Assembly (NCBI RefSeq): GCF_000424005.1
Contig: NZ_AUJB01000009.1
Coordinates: 124,001 to 188,000 of the forward strand
Direction of reading: 5' to 3'
Length of the DNA stretch: 64,000 nt
Source of the DNA: Pseudobutyrivibrio ruminis CF1b
Lineage (GTDB): Bacteria > Bacillota > Clostridia > Lachnospirales > Lachnospiraceae
The notes beneath the pieces are model-generated. The model saw only the letters and a program-made list of their open reading frames with translations, did no database searches and had not been told where the DNA came from. Both the position numbers and the translations under genes were made by a program. This document shows positions 1 to 8,993 of the stretch, one piece after another; the first letter of the stretch is position 1, and each line of letters starts with the position of its first letter.

Positions 1-1296
1 CCAAAAGGTATTGAAGACAGGTACGAAGTTATTCGAACACTGCAGGAGACAGCAGCTACCGCAGTTTTACTTGTCCGTTACAAACCGATAGGAGCATTGA
101 GGATTCTCAAGGCTATTCACAAGGCCCATCCCGATGTATACAGCATCCTATCCGAATCAAATCTTTTACAAGGGATAAAATCATCCCAAATACCCACAAT
201 TTTTGAAGTAGAAGATACAGAAGAAATTACATATTTGGTTGAAGAATATGTAGAGGGAATATCTCTACGGGAGTATTTGTCCGAAACCAAATTACCAACT
301 GAAAAGCTTTTATACATAGCAATTGAGCTTTGTAAGATTGTAGAAACCTTACATACGGCAGGGAGTGAGCCTGTGCTATACAGGGATATGAAGCCTGAAC
401 ACGTTTTTATGGAAGGTGATACAGTTAGATTGATAGATTTTGGCATTTCTATAAGAAAGTCTGAATCCGGTAACGCAAAGCCGCTAGGTACAAAAGGCTG
501 GGCAGCGCCAGAACAATTAAAAGGCGACTACCTTGATGAACGTTGTGATGTTTATGGCGTTGGCAAGGTTATTGGTTTCATGCAAATGAATAGTTATGCT
601 AATGATGATTTTAGGATTAAACAGATTGTAGATCTTGCAACAGAGCCGGATGTCAGTAAGAGGATTAGTTCTATTACTGAGTTGAAAGGGTTGTTGGAAA
701 ATATACAAGTAAATCGAGTTAATGATAAAGTCGGAAAAAGGCATCTCGATAAGAGAATCGCAGTAATAGGCGGAAGTCATGCTGTCGGCACGACCCGCAT
801 AGCTATATCCTTATGCCGGTTTTTCAATAAAAGGAAAATCGATTGCTATTACAAGGATAATGAAAAAAACACAGTCCGAAAAATTTGGATGAATCTAAAG
901 AATACCAAGCTACAAAAGGGTGTTTTATACCACGAAAATTTCAGGGGCCTGTTTGAATACGGAGAGGCTGTTGAAAAACAAAACCCTCCTGAAGGTATTA
1001 GAGTGATTGACTGCGGAACTAACAAATCTATACCGATGGGGACAGATATTATTATTTATGTCACCGCAGGTGCACCATGGCAGCAGGATGAAGAATTACC
1101 AGAGTGGATTAAGGATGACAGAGTATATGTCATTTCAAATTTCTCTGACAAACTACAAAGTATCCTGTTGGCAAAGAGCTTAAAAAAGAAAGTATACAGG
1201 TATCCGATAGTTAACAGATTAGATATTTCAAAGGATGAGGAAAATGTTTTTTCGGCGATTTTTAAGAATGAAAAAGATTTTATTATTGGTCAATAA
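1..1296 (+). CDS. Ser/Thr protein kinase fused to degenerate CpaE-like ATPase domain (5' end outside window)
   Basis: The reading frame is open from base 1, so the N-terminus lies outside the window. The first half is a eukaryotic-type kinase domain: catalytic loop YRDMKPEH, metal-binding DFG in LIDFG, and an APEQ segment for APE. The glycine-rich loop is poorly conserved. The second half (from about base 756) begins IAVIGGSHAVGTTRIAIS, the position of a MinD/CpaE Walker A, but without the usual GK(S/T) lysine, so ATP hydrolysis there is doubtful. Clostridial Tad pilus loci often hold such kinases, so a role in assembling or regulating a surface pilus is inferred. It is followed by a second CpaE-like gene overlapping its end. 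I am confident of the kinase fold, less so of the second domain. Confidence 0.8.
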   Translation, partial: PKGIEDRYEVIRTLQETAATAVLLVRYKPIGALRILKAIHKAHPDVYSILSESNLLQGIKSSQIPTIFEVEDTEEITYLVEEYVEGISLREYLSETKLPTEKLLYIAIELCKIVETLHTAGSEPVLYRDMKPEHVFMEGDTVRLIDFGISIRKSESGNAKPLGTKGWAAPEQLKGDYLDERCDVYGVGKVIGFMQMNSYANDDFRIKQIVDLATEPDVSKRISSITELKGLLENIQVNRVNDKVGKRHLDKRIAVIGGSHAVGTTRIAISLCRFFNKRKIDCYYKDNEKNTVRKIWMNLKNTKLQKGVLYHENFRGLFEYGEAVEKQNPPEGIRVIDCGTNKSIPMGTDIIIYVTAGAPWQQDEELPEWIKDDRVYVISNFSDKLQSILLAKSLKKKVYRYPIVNRLDISKDEENVFSAIFKNEKDFIIGQ

Positions 1297-1903
1297 TAAA
1301 AAATATAAAAATAACAAAAACAAAACAAAAAAGAAAATATGCGTGGTCGGGGTTTCTCCTAATGTTGGAGTCACTCATCTAAGCCTGGCATTGGCTAATT
1401 TTTTACATTCAGTTCTGGGTAAAAAAGTTATTTACGTGGAGCTTGCAGAGAATAGCCAGCTACTAAGTATAGTAGGAATGAAGCAGGTTAGAGTAGGAGA
1501 TTTTTTAGCATACGAGTATAAGGGAGTTAAGTATATTCTTAGCGATGATATCAATGCTATTAGGAATCTAATGCTTACTGAAAATGCCTGGTTTGTTGTA
1601 GACATAGCCAATCTGAATGAAGAAACACAGACCATATTTACCAATTGCAATAATAGAATCGTAATAGGGTCTTTGAGCCCATGGTGTCAAAGAGAGTACT
1701 ATGAGTTTATAGATAATTTAGGATTATTAGAATACGACACAAGTCAAATGACATATATAAAAATAAATAAGAATAAAACGAATCAAATCGTGTCTGATTT
1801 CAATAGCCATGCAAATAGTACAATCAAGGAAATGCCAATAATCAACGACCCTTTTTCATTAGAAGAAGAAAATTTCAAGGATTTAATGAATCTAGTCAGG
1901 TAG
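1244..1903 (+). CDS. CpaE/MinD-like ATPase-fold protein
   Basis: The protein of about 219 residues starts with a lysine/asparagine-rich stretch followed by ICVVGVSPNVGVTHLSLA, which matches the P-loop position of the MinD/CpaE/ParA family but lacks the GKT lysine. The motif VVDIAN fits the DxxG-type switch region. CpaE/TadZ proteins localise Tad pilus machinery at the cell pole. The start is uncertain: ATG at 1244 has AAAGGA 8 bases upstream; ATGs at 1235 and 1268 are in frame. It overlaps the end of the kinase-fusion gene, indicating translational coupling. It may be a partner of the degenerate domain in the kinase. Downstream no further pilus gene follows, only about 170 bases without a credible ORF and a terminator. 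Confidence 0.65.
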   Translation: MFFRRFLRMKKILLLVNNKKYKNNKNKTKKKICVVGVSPNVGVTHLSLALANFLHSVLGKKVIYVELAENSQLLSIVGMKQVRVGDFLAYEYKGVKYILSDDINAIRNLMLTENAWFVVDIANLNEETQTIFTNCNNRIVIGSLSPWCQREYYEFIDNLGLLEYDTSQMTYIKINKNKTNQIVSDFNSHANSTIKEMPIINDPFSLEEENFKDLMNLVR

Positions 1904-2068
1904 CTGCAGAAAGGAGCTGTGGAGTAAAAAAGTAAATAGAAACCACATAGGAAGTGTCAGTATCACGGATACTTCGGGCATTACGAAAAAAGTACAAATA
2001 GTCCCATTATACTAATGAGGTAAAAGAGAATAAGGGATTATGTTTAGGATGTAGAAAGTGGTTATTTT

Positions 2069-2092
2069 AGAGCGGTTCGGCCGCTCTTTTTT
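2069..2092 (+). terminator. Intrinsic terminator of the kinase operon
   Basis: A perfect 7-bp stem AGAGCGG/CCGCTCT with a TTCGG loop is followed by six T. The 165 bases between the CpaE-like gene and this hairpin contain no credible ORF, ribosome binding site or known RNA motif that I can recognise. Confidence 0.9.
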
Positions 2093-2191
2093 AATGCCTA
2101 AATACTACTCAGAAAACCTTATAAAGTGGAATTTGATGGTCTGTTTTGTTATACTTTACAAGGAATACTAGATATAAAAGAGGGAAATGCT

Positions 2192-3922
2192 ATGAGCTAC
2201 CGTAAGAGAAAAAGAAGAAGAGGGATACCTAGAGGGTATGTTTATATTGTCCTGGCAGTTTTTGCTATGGCTTTGCTTGTGGGAGGAATTGCTTACATTA
2301 AAAAATATGCACCTACAAAGGAGCATATGGAGCTTGCAGATTATTTTACTGTAAGTCATGAAAATGAGGCTGCAGTTATCCTGGATGGAGAATATAAGGA
2401 AGTTCCTGAGGATGGAGCTTTTGGATATGCAGTAGTCAATGAAGGAATTCCTTATCTTGAAATTGGATTTGTTAAGGATTTTTTGGATGATGGTTATGTT
2501 TATGATCCATCTGAAATTACCCTTAGATATGCTACAGATACAGAGATTTACTCAGCTACATTGGGAAGCAGCGATTATACAGTAGACAAGAATAATCAGA
2601 GCCTTGGCCATTCTGTTCTTGTGGCACAGGATGAGACTGTTTATATTGCTGTAGATTATTTAAATCTTCTTACAGATTTTAAGAGCGAGTATTTTGCAGA
2701 GCCAAACCGTGTATTTATCACCACATTAGGTACAGAACAGGATACAGCAACTGTAAAGCGTAAGAATCAGATTCGAAAACTTAACGGTCCTAAGAGCCCA
2801 GTCCTTGAAGATGTGACAAAGGGTGAGAAAATATATGTTCTCAGAAACACTGGAAAGTGGAGCTTTGTAATCTCAGAAAAAGGTGTCATGGGTTACATCA
2901 AAAACCGTGCATTTTCTATCAACGGAACAGAGAAAGTGGAGGCACAGCTTCCAAAGCGTGAGTACAAGCACATTTCTGCAGGAAGTGACATTTCACTTCT
3001 TTGGCATCAGGTGACATCACAGGCAGCAAACGGTGATATAGCAAATGTCCTTGCAAACTCAGGAAATGTAAAGGTGATTTCACCTACATGGTTCCACCTC
3101 AGTGACAATAAGGGCGGTATCGCATCAATTGCCAGCAGCAATTATGTAAATCTTTGCCATTCAAATAACGTACAGGTTTGGGGCCTTATTAGTAATCTTG
3201 AGGATCCAAATGTAGATACAACAACAGTACTTAACACAACATCAGCAAGAGATAATCTTGTTAACAACCTTATAGCTCAGGCTATCACACATGGCCTTGA
3301 TGGAATTAATGTGGATATCGAGCAGCTTGCAGGAGCAGCTGGAGACGGATATATCCAGTTTATTAAAGAGCTTTCTATCAAGTGTGAGAAGAATGACATT
3401 ATCCTTTCAGTAGATAATTATGTTCCTACTGCATCATCAGGTGTTTACAACAGAAGCGAGCAGGCTAAATATGCAGATTATGTTGTAATCATGGGATACG
3501 ATGAGCACTATAGTGGAAGCGAAGAAGCAGGTTCAGTTGCTTCTCTTGGCTGGGTAGACCAGGGTGTGGCAGCTACACTTGATGAAGTTCCAGCAGAGCA
3601 GGTTATTCTTGGAATGCCTTTCTACTGCAGAGTTTGGGAAGTTAAATCAGACGGTAGCATCAGCAGCACAGCTTATGGAATGAATGCAATCCAGAGCTAT
3701 CTTAAGACAAATGGTGTATCAACAGCATGGGATGATAATGCTGGACAGTATTACGGTGAATATACAAAAGGTGATGTAACTTACAAAATTTGGGTAGAAG
3801 ATGAGACTTCTATCGAAGAAAAGCTAAAAGTTATGGACAAATACAACCTTGCAGGCGCAGCTTTCTGGAAGAAAGGATTTGACAGCACAGGTGTATGGAA
3901 CATAATTGCAAAATACATGTAA
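2192..3922 (+). CDS. Membrane-anchored SH3/GH18 cell-wall glycosidase
   Basis: The 576-residue protein has a basic cytoplasmic N-terminus (RKRKRRR), one membrane anchor (YVYIVLAVFAMALLVGG), a copper-amine-oxidase-N-like or spacer region, an SH3-like module (around residues 210-280, including GKWSFVISEKGVMGYI) and a C-terminal glycoside hydrolase 18 domain. The GH18 catalytic segment is DGINVDIE, with the acid Glu and the second Asp present and Asn at the first D position, as in YaaH-type spore-cortex hydrolases. The GH18 signatures YVVIMGYDEHY and AAFWKKGFD are also visible. It probably cleaves beta-1,4 bonds at N-acetylglucosamine in peptidoglycan. ATG 2192 is chosen over an upstream in-frame ATG (2126) because AAGAGGGA lies just before it and the basic-anchor topology then starts correctly. 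Confidence 0.85.
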   Translation: MSYRKRKRRRGIPRGYVYIVLAVFAMALLVGGIAYIKKYAPTKEHMELADYFTVSHENEAAVILDGEYKEVPEDGAFGYAVVNEGIPYLEIGFVKDFLDDGYVYDPSEITLRYATDTEIYSATLGSSDYTVDKNNQSLGHSVLVAQDETVYIAVDYLNLLTDFKSEYFAEPNRVFITTLGTEQDTATVKRKNQIRKLNGPKSPVLEDVTKGEKIYVLRNTGKWSFVISEKGVMGYIKNRAFSINGTEKVEAQLPKREYKHISAGSDISLLWHQVTSQAANGDIANVLANSGNVKVISPTWFHLSDNKGGIASIASSNYVNLCHSNNVQVWGLISNLEDPNVDTTTVLNTTSARDNLVNNLIAQAITHGLDGINVDIEQLAGAAGDGYIQFIKELSIKCEKNDIILSVDNYVPTASSGVYNRSEQAKYADYVVIMGYDEHYSGSEEAGSVASLGWVDQGVAATLDEVPAEQVILGMPFYCRVWEVKSDGSISSTAYGMNAIQSYLKTNGVSTAWDDNAGQYYGEYTKGDVTYKIWVEDETSIEEKLKVMDKYNLAGAAFWKKGFDSTGVWNIIAKYM

Positions 3923-3992
3923 AAAGCTGTGAAAGACACAAAAAAATCATATTTTTCCGCATAAATACGGGTGTTTCACATGGTTAAAAAGA

Positions 3993-4020
3993 TTGTGTTC
4001 TAAGGGAAAAGTGTTATAAT
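3993..4020 (+). promoter_or_regulatory. SigA promoter of sua5, apparently leaderless
   Basis: TTGTGT (3993-3998), a 16-bp spacer and a perfect TATAAT (4015-4020) form a good housekeeping promoter. A start site 6-8 bases after the -10 box falls at about 4027-4028, the same place as the first ATG of the downstream gene (4028). No ribosome binding site precedes that ATG. Confidence 0.7.
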
Positions 4021-4027
4021 TTTGAGT

Positions 4028-5089
4028 ATGATTACTAGGATTATGGATGTTTCTGAGGAGCCAATCAATATAGAACATATCAGAGAGGCTTCTGAGATTT
4101 TGAAAAATGGCGGTTTGGTAGCATTTCCAACCGAAACAGTATACGGATTAGGCGGAGACGCAACCGACAAAGAAGCCTCTAGAAAGATATATCAGGCAAA
4201 GGGTCGTCCATCGGATAACCCTTTAATTGTACATATAGCTAAATTTGAACAGATAGAACAGATTACAAAAGATTTACCTGAGACAGCTAAGAAGCTGGCA
4301 GATGCATTTTGGCCAGGACCACTTACAATGGTCTGCAATAAAAACGAAGTTATACCATACGAGACAACAGGGGGTCTTGATACAGTAGCAGTCAGAATGC
4401 CAAACAATCCAGTAGCACTTGCTCTTATCCAGGAGAGCGGATGCATGATAGCGGCACCAAGTGCCAACACATCAGGCAGACCTAGCCCTACAAAGGCTAG
4501 TCATGTATACGAGGATTTATCAGGAAAGATCGAAGCAATATTAGATGGCGGAACAGTAGATATAGGGTTGGAATCCACCATCGTTGATTTAACAGAGGAT
4601 GTAGTGACTATCCTTCGACCAGGTTATATCAATATGGATATGCTAAAAGAGGTTGTTGGAGAGGTGAGAATGGATCCGGGCATTGTCTACAACGACAAAG
4701 GCACAACAGGGGGTGCAAAGCCTAAGGCTCCAGGAATGAGATATAAGCACTACGCACCAAAGGGCGATTTAACAATCGTCTCAGGTGAAGAAGAGAAAGT
4801 TATTTCCACTATCAATGAACTTACAGCTGAGGCTGAAAAAGACGGAAAGAAGGTCGGTATTATTGCCACATCTGCAACTGCGGGCAGATATGGGTGGGGA
4901 CAGGTACTGGTCATCGGTGACAGAGAAGAAGAGCAGAGCATTGCTCACAATCTCTATGATATCCTCAGACAGTTTGATGAGTTGGATGTAGATATAATTT
5001 ATTCAGAAAGCTTTGCTACACCAAAGATGGGGCAGGCGATTATGAACAGGCTGCTTAAAGCAGCAGGCCAGAAGACCATAGAGGTCTAG
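4028..5089 (+). CDS. sua5: L-threonylcarbamoyladenylate synthase (Sua5 type)
   Basis: The enzyme makes threonylcarbamoyl-AMP from threonine, bicarbonate and ATP, the first step of the universal t6A37 modification of ANN-decoding tRNAs. The YrdC domain shows GGLVAFPTETVYGLGGDA, the KGRPSDNPLIVHI segment and PSANTSGRPSPT. A C-terminal Sua5 domain follows a linker with APGMRYKHYAPKG, giving about 353 residues, the usual length for the two-domain Sua5 form rather than short TsaC. The start is TTG 4022 or ATG 4028; with TATAAT ending at 4020 and no Shine-Dalgarno, leaderless initiation at 4028 seems most likely. ATG 4043 is possible but its AGGA is only two bases away. Confidence 0.93.
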   Translation: MITRIMDVSEEPINIEHIREASEILKNGGLVAFPTETVYGLGGDATDKEASRKIYQAKGRPSDNPLIVHIAKFEQIEQITKDLPETAKKLADAFWPGPLTMVCNKNEVIPYETTGGLDTVAVRMPNNPVALALIQESGCMIAAPSANTSGRPSPTKASHVYEDLSGKIEAILDGGTVDIGLESTIVDLTEDVVTILRPGYINMDMLKEVVGEVRMDPGIVYNDKGTTGGAKPKAPGMRYKHYAPKGDLTIVSGEEEKVISTINELTAEAEKDGKKVGIIATSATAGRYGWGQVLVIGDREEEQSIAHNLYDILRQFDELDVDIIYSESFATPKMGQAIMNRLLKAAGQKTIEV

Positions 5090-5117
5090 GCTGGAGGGAT
5101 TTTTTGGGAGAATAAAA

Positions 5118-5570
5118 ATGAATAACATTAACAGAGTGATTTTTGCGTCAGGTAGCGGGACGTCCAGGTCGCCTATGGCGACAGCGATTTTCCACAGCTT
5201 CCCGCATAGCCGACCGATTATTTGCGAATCCAGGGGATTAATAGTTCAGTTTCCTGAGCCGCTAAATCAAAAAGCGGAAGCCGTACTTATCAGTAATGGT
5301 ATAGAGCTAAAGGATTACTCATCGAAACAGTTGCAGGAATCGGATTTTTCCGAGAACACACTGGTGATTACGATGGAGGAAACCCAAAGGCAGAAGATAT
5401 TAAGTGAATATACAAATGCCACCGAGGAGAACACCAGACTTCTCAACGAGCTCGTGGGGGACGAGCTTGAAGTTATGGATCCTTATGGTGGTTCAGTGCA
5501 AACCTACGGTTTGTGTTACGAAGTTTTGAAGGTATCGATTGAGAAATTAATAAAGTTACTAGAAACATAA
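5118..5570 (+). CDS. Low-molecular-weight protein tyrosine phosphatase fold, catalytic Cys replaced by Ser
   Basis: The 150-residue protein has the fold and length of low-molecular-weight PTPs/arsenate reductases. The phosphate loop near the N-terminus reads FASGSGTSRSPMA, so the CX5R motif is S11-X5-R17: the nucleophilic cysteine is serine, while Arg17 and the following SPMA are kept. The general-acid loop (MDPYGG) retains its Asp-Pro. It may bind phosphotyrosine or phosphoarginine without hydrolysing it, or act by another mechanism. It lies between sua5 and the dCMP deaminase gene with short gaps, so it is probably cotranscribed. Similar Ser-containing members may exist in Lachnospiraceae; that is recollection, not verified here. 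Confidence 0.75.
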   Translation: MNNINRVIFASGSGTSRSPMATAIFHSFPHSRPIICESRGLIVQFPEPLNQKAEAVLISNGIELKDYSSKQLQESDFSENTLVITMEETQRQKILSEYTNATEENTRLLNELVGDELEVMDPYGGSVQTYGLCYEVLKVSIEKLIKLLET

Positions 5571-5596
5571 GGCACAAATGTATTGGAGGAGAGACC

Positions 5597-6082
5597 ATGA
5601 GTGACAAGAGACTAGATTATATTAGCTGGGATGAATACTTTATGGGCGTTGCAGTATTATCGGGTATGAGATCTAAAGACCCAAACACACAAGTTGGAGC
5701 ATGTATTGTAAGCCAGGATAACAAGATTCTTTCTATGGGCTACAATGGTTTTCCAAATGGTTGTTCAGATGACGAGTTCCCTTGGGCAAGAACAGGGGAC
5801 CCTCTGGAAAATAAATATTTCTATACAACACACAGCGAGCTTAATGCGATTTTGAACTACAGGGGTGGTTCACTTGAGGGCTCAAAGCTGTATGTGTCAC
5901 TTTTCCCATGTAATGAATGCGCCAAGGCTATCATTCAGTCTGGCATCAAAACTATCATCTACGATAGTGATAAATATGAAAATACACCTTCGGTTATTGC
6001 ATCAAAGAGAATGTTAAGAGCTGCGGGTGTTGAGTTCCGTCAATATGAGCACACCGGTAGAGAGATTTCTATTACGCTCTAA
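5597..6082 (+). CDS. dCMP deaminase
   Basis: The zinc-dependent deaminase converts dCMP to dUMP, feeding thymidylate synthesis. Zinc ligands and the catalytic Glu are visible as HSELNAI (HxE) and PCNECAK (PCxxC). DPNTQVGACIV is the substrate-binding beginning of the fold. The length (161 residues) is typical for the ComEB/dCMP deaminase group. The start has TTGGAGGAGAG before ATG. It sits immediately before the atp operon genes, with only 20 bases to the next start, so read-through transcription into the ATP synthase genes is possible. Confidence 0.93.
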   Translation: MSDKRLDYISWDEYFMGVAVLSGMRSKDPNTQVGACIVSQDNKILSMGYNGFPNGCSDDEFPWARTGDPLENKYFYTTHSELNAILNYRGGSLEGSKLYVSLFPCNECAKAIIQSGIKTIIYDSDKYENTPSVIASKRMLRAAGVEFRQYEHTGREISITL

Positions 6083-6102
6083 TGCCGGAATAAGGAGCAT
6101 CA

Positions 6103-6405
6103 ATGAGGGACAGAAGAAAAACTAATAGTGAAGTGGCTAATTCTTTAGTAATGGTCCTTCAATTTGGAATTAATGTAATAGTGCCAATCCTGCTTTGCAC
6201 GGTAGTTGGAACCTTTATCTCGACAAAAACAGGGATAAAGGGTTTTTCCATAGCAGGAATTCTAATAGGTATATTAGCAGCTTTTAATGGAGCTTACCGG
6301 TCGGTAAAGGGGTACCTGAAAAACGAGGAATCTCCAGGACAGCGGGCGAGACGACTGGAGGAGGAAGCTCTTAAGGAGAAGAAAAGCGAAAGCTCAGGGG
6401 AATAA
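6103..6405 (+). CDS. AtpZ/AtpI-family small membrane protein
   Basis: The protein has 100 residues, two membrane segments (about residues 14-37 and 45-65) and a charged, lysine/glutamate-rich C-terminus. Its position directly upstream of an AtpI-like gene and atpB, size and two-helix layout fit AtpZ-like proteins, which assist ATP synthase c-ring assembly or Mg2+/Ca2+ uptake in other Firmicutes. No catalytic motif is expected. The assignment rests mostly on position and topology. Confidence 0.65.
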   Translation: MRDRRKTNSEVANSLVMVLQFGINVIVPILLCTVVGTFISTKTGIKGFSIAGILIGILAAFNGAYRSVKGYLKNEESPGQRARRLEEEALKEKKSESSGE

Positions 6406-6422
6406 TTGAATAAGGATATGAC

Positions 6423-6821
6423 ATGATTAAATGGATGAAGCGACTAAATCAGGCCCTTCCGGGTTTGGTTTTAGGAATACTAGCATACGGACTACTTGTT
6501 GAGCTGATTGGAGTTTGGTTTGTCAGCGATAAAATCAGATACACAACTGGTCTTTTGATTGGAATTGGATGCGCGGTAGGTATGGCCATTCACATTTCAA
6601 TGATTATCGAAGAGTCAGTAAGAATTGGCGAGGGACACGAAAAGTATCTGTCCTTCAAGTCAGTTATGCGATACCTGGTTTTGTGTGCAATTATGATTAC
6701 GATGGCGTTTTTTAACTTAGGAAATATGTTTACGGCGCTCATCGGTGTTCTTGGGCTCAAGGTTAGTGCATACGCACAGCCTTTGCTAATAAAGATTTAT
6801 CTAGGCATTAAGCATAGATAG
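6423..6821 (+). CDS. AtpI-like (ATP synthase protein I) membrane protein
   Basis: The 132-residue protein has four predicted membrane helices (about residues 12-34, 41-60, 80-98 and 102-120) with short basic loops. It lies between the AtpZ-like gene and atpB, where Firmicutes usually encode AtpI, a chaperone for c-ring oligomerisation. Sequence divergence is large in this family, so the name depends on context and topology. Confidence 0.65.
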   Translation: MIKWMKRLNQALPGLVLGILAYGLLVELIGVWFVSDKIRYTTGLLIGIGCAVGMAIHISMIIEESVRIGEGHEKYLSFKSVMRYLVLCAIMITMAFFNLGNMFTALIGVLGLKVSAYAQPLLIKIYLGIKHR

Positions 6822-6859
6822 AGGATGAATTTAGAAAACTTTATAAAGGAGGTGAAAGT

Positions 6860-7588
6860 GTGACAGAAGGAATTTTGCTGGCCTCAAGCGATACTGTGGA
6901 CATGATAAAAGGCTTGTTCAAGTACGAAGTGTTTGGACAGGAGGTTTGGATTACAACCTCTCATGTTTGCATTTTAATCGTCTGGCTTTCATTGGTGCTC
7001 TTTTCTATCATTGCCAATAGGAAGCTGAAGCACGCCACTGAAGTTCCTGATACCTTCCAAAGCATCCTGGAGCTCGTTGTCGGGTTACTGGATTCTGTAG
7101 TGGAAGGAAGTATGGGTAAGCACGCACCAGTGTTTGCAAACTGGATTTGTACCATTTTCTGTTTCATTTTGGTATCTAACTTATCCGGTTTAGTTGGCCT
7201 AAGACCACCAACAGCCGATTACGGTACAACACTGGCACTTGCATTAATTACCTTTGTTTGCATCCATGTAGTAAAGGTAAGGCATCAGAGTGCAAAGGAC
7301 ATTTGGATTGACAAATGTTCACCACTGCCACCATGGTTGCCTATCTGGCTGCCAATCAACGTGATTTCTGATATAGCGGTACCTATATCTATGTCACTGC
7401 GTTTGTTTGCAAACGTTCTTTCAGGAACTATCATTATGGGTCTTGTTTATGGATTGCTAGGAAAATTTGCATTAGTATGGCCTGCAGCATTGCATGTATA
7501 CTTTGATATTTTCTCAGGTGCAATTCAGACCTACGTATTCTGTATGTTAACTATGACATACATAACCCAGTCTTATGGGGATTCTTAA
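6860..7588 (+). CDS. atpB: F-type ATP synthase subunit a
   Basis: This is the membrane stator subunit that forms the ion half-channels against the c-ring. The conserved penultimate helix contains the essential arginine in SMSLRLFANVLSGTIIMGL, and the last helix contains IQTYVFCMLTMTYI. Five or six membrane segments fit 242 residues. The start codon is GTG, preceded by a near-perfect AAAGGAGGTGA. It is the first core gene in the order a-c-b-delta-alpha-gamma-beta-epsilon. Confidence 0.96.
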   Translation: MTEGILLASSDTVDMIKGLFKYEVFGQEVWITTSHVCILIVWLSLVLFSIIANRKLKHATEVPDTFQSILELVVGLLDSVVEGSMGKHAPVFANWICTIFCFILVSNLSGLVGLRPPTADYGTTLALALITFVCIHVVKVRHQSAKDIWIDKCSPLPPWLPIWLPINVISDIAVPISMSLRLFANVLSGTIIMGLVYGLLGKFALVWPAALHVYFDIFSGAIQTYVFCMLTMTYITQSYGDS

Positions 7589-7595
7589 AATTTAA

Positions 7596-7880
<285 letters not shown>

Positions 7881-7923
7881 TTTACACTAGGAAGAAATAT
7901 TATAAAAAGGAGGGCTAAAAGTT

Positions 7924-8439
7924 TTGGAAAGACTATTTGACTTGGACTTTCAATTGCTTAATGATGCTGCGCTTTTAGCCATTGCAGTATTCTTCCTATT
8001 CCTTATAATGTCAAACCTCTTGTTCAATCCAGCAAGAAAGCTGTTGAAGGACAGAAAGGATGGCATTGCAAAGGATATTGCAGATGCAAAGAAAGATAAG
8101 GAAGAGGCAGAAAAGCTAAAGGCGGAATATGAAGCAAAGCTTAGAGATATCGGAAAAGAGAAAGACGAAATCTTAAGCGAAGCAAGAGCAAAGGCCTTGA
8201 AGAATGAAACCAAGATTGTTAACGAAGCCAAGGAAGAAGCAGCAGCTATCGTAGCAAGAGCTAACGAAGAAGCTGAGCTTGAGAAGAAGAAGGTTGCTGA
8301 TGATGTTAAGCAGGAAATGATTTCTGTAGCCGCTCTCATGGCACAGAAGGTTGTAGCTGCAAACATTGACACAACAATTCAGAACACCTTGGTTGAGCAA
8401 ACTCTTAAGGAAATGGGTGAAAACACATGGCTAAATTAG
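7924..8439 (+). CDS. atpF: F-type ATP synthase subunit b
   Basis: The peripheral-stalk subunit has one N-terminal membrane helix (about residues 14-32) followed by a long charged coiled coil of Lys/Glu/Ala heptads to the C-terminus, 171 residues in all. Initiation is at TTG 7924, preceded by AAAGGAGGGC. Its end overlaps the atpH start by 13 bases, which indicates coupled translation. Confidence 0.94.
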   Translation: MERLFDLDFQLLNDAALLAIAVFFLFLIMSNLLFNPARKLLKDRKDGIAKDIADAKKDKEEAEKLKAEYEAKLRDIGKEKDEILSEARAKALKNETKIVNEAKEEAAAIVARANEEAELEKKKVADDVKQEMISVAALMAQKVVAANIDTTIQNTLVEQTLKEMGENTWLN

Positions 8440-8993
8440 TCTCAAACGTATATGGTGATGCGTTGTTTGAGCTAGCCGTGGAAACAGGAAAGGTCGACGA
8501 CTTCTTAAATGAAGCCCAAGGGGTTATAGAGGTTGTTAAATCAAATGACGGCTTTTCTCAAATGATGAATCATCCAAAGATCAATAAAGAAGAAAAGCTT
8601 CAGATAATCGACGACGTTTTCAAAGGCAGAGTAAGTAATGAGATGGTTGGACTTCTTCGCATGCTTGAGGAGAAGGACCACATTAAGGATACAGTTGAAG
8701 TACTTAACTACTTCATCGACAGGGTTTACGATTTCAAGAAAATCGGACGTGCCTTTGTATCAACACCTTTCGAGCTTACTGATGCACAGAAATCAGAGGT
8801 CGAGAAGCGTTTACTCCAAACTACTGAGTACAGTTCATTTGTAATGGACTATACAGTAGACCCTGATTTAATCGGGGGTATGGTAATTCGCATTAAAGAT
8901 AGAGTTATTGACAGTTCTGTCAAAACTCAGATTAGTAAATTGTCACACGAGTTATCAAATATTCAATTGAAAGTAGGTGAATGCGCTCCATGA
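8427..8993 (+). CDS. atpH: F-type ATP synthase subunit delta
   Basis: This OSCP-type subunit joins F1 to the b stalk. The N-terminal helical bundle begins [13 protein letters not shown], and the C-terminal beta region holds the family signature [18 protein letters not shown]. Length of 188 residues is normal. It overlaps atpF upstream, and its TGA overlaps the preferred ATG of atpA (ATGA). Confidence 0.95.
   Translation: MAKLVSNVYGDALFELAVETGKVDDFLNEAQGVIEVVKSNDGFSQMMNHPKINKEEKLQIIDDVFKGRVSNEMVGLLRMLEEKDHIKDTVEVLNYFIDRVYDFKKIGRAFVSTPFELTDAQKSEVEKRLLQTTEYSSFVMDYTVDPDLIGGMVIRIKDRVIDSSVKTQISKLSHELSNIQLKVGECAP

Noticed and set aside
1904-2068. Small pilin or riboswitch after the first CpaE-like gene
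   Set aside because: No ORF over ten codons with a start site and no recognisable conserved RNA; treated as untranslated 3' region.
7950-8372. Ser/Ala-rich open frame on the minus strand across atpF
   Set aside because: It mirrors the Lys/Glu/Ala coiled-coil codons of subunit b, has no ribosome binding site and low-complexity composition.
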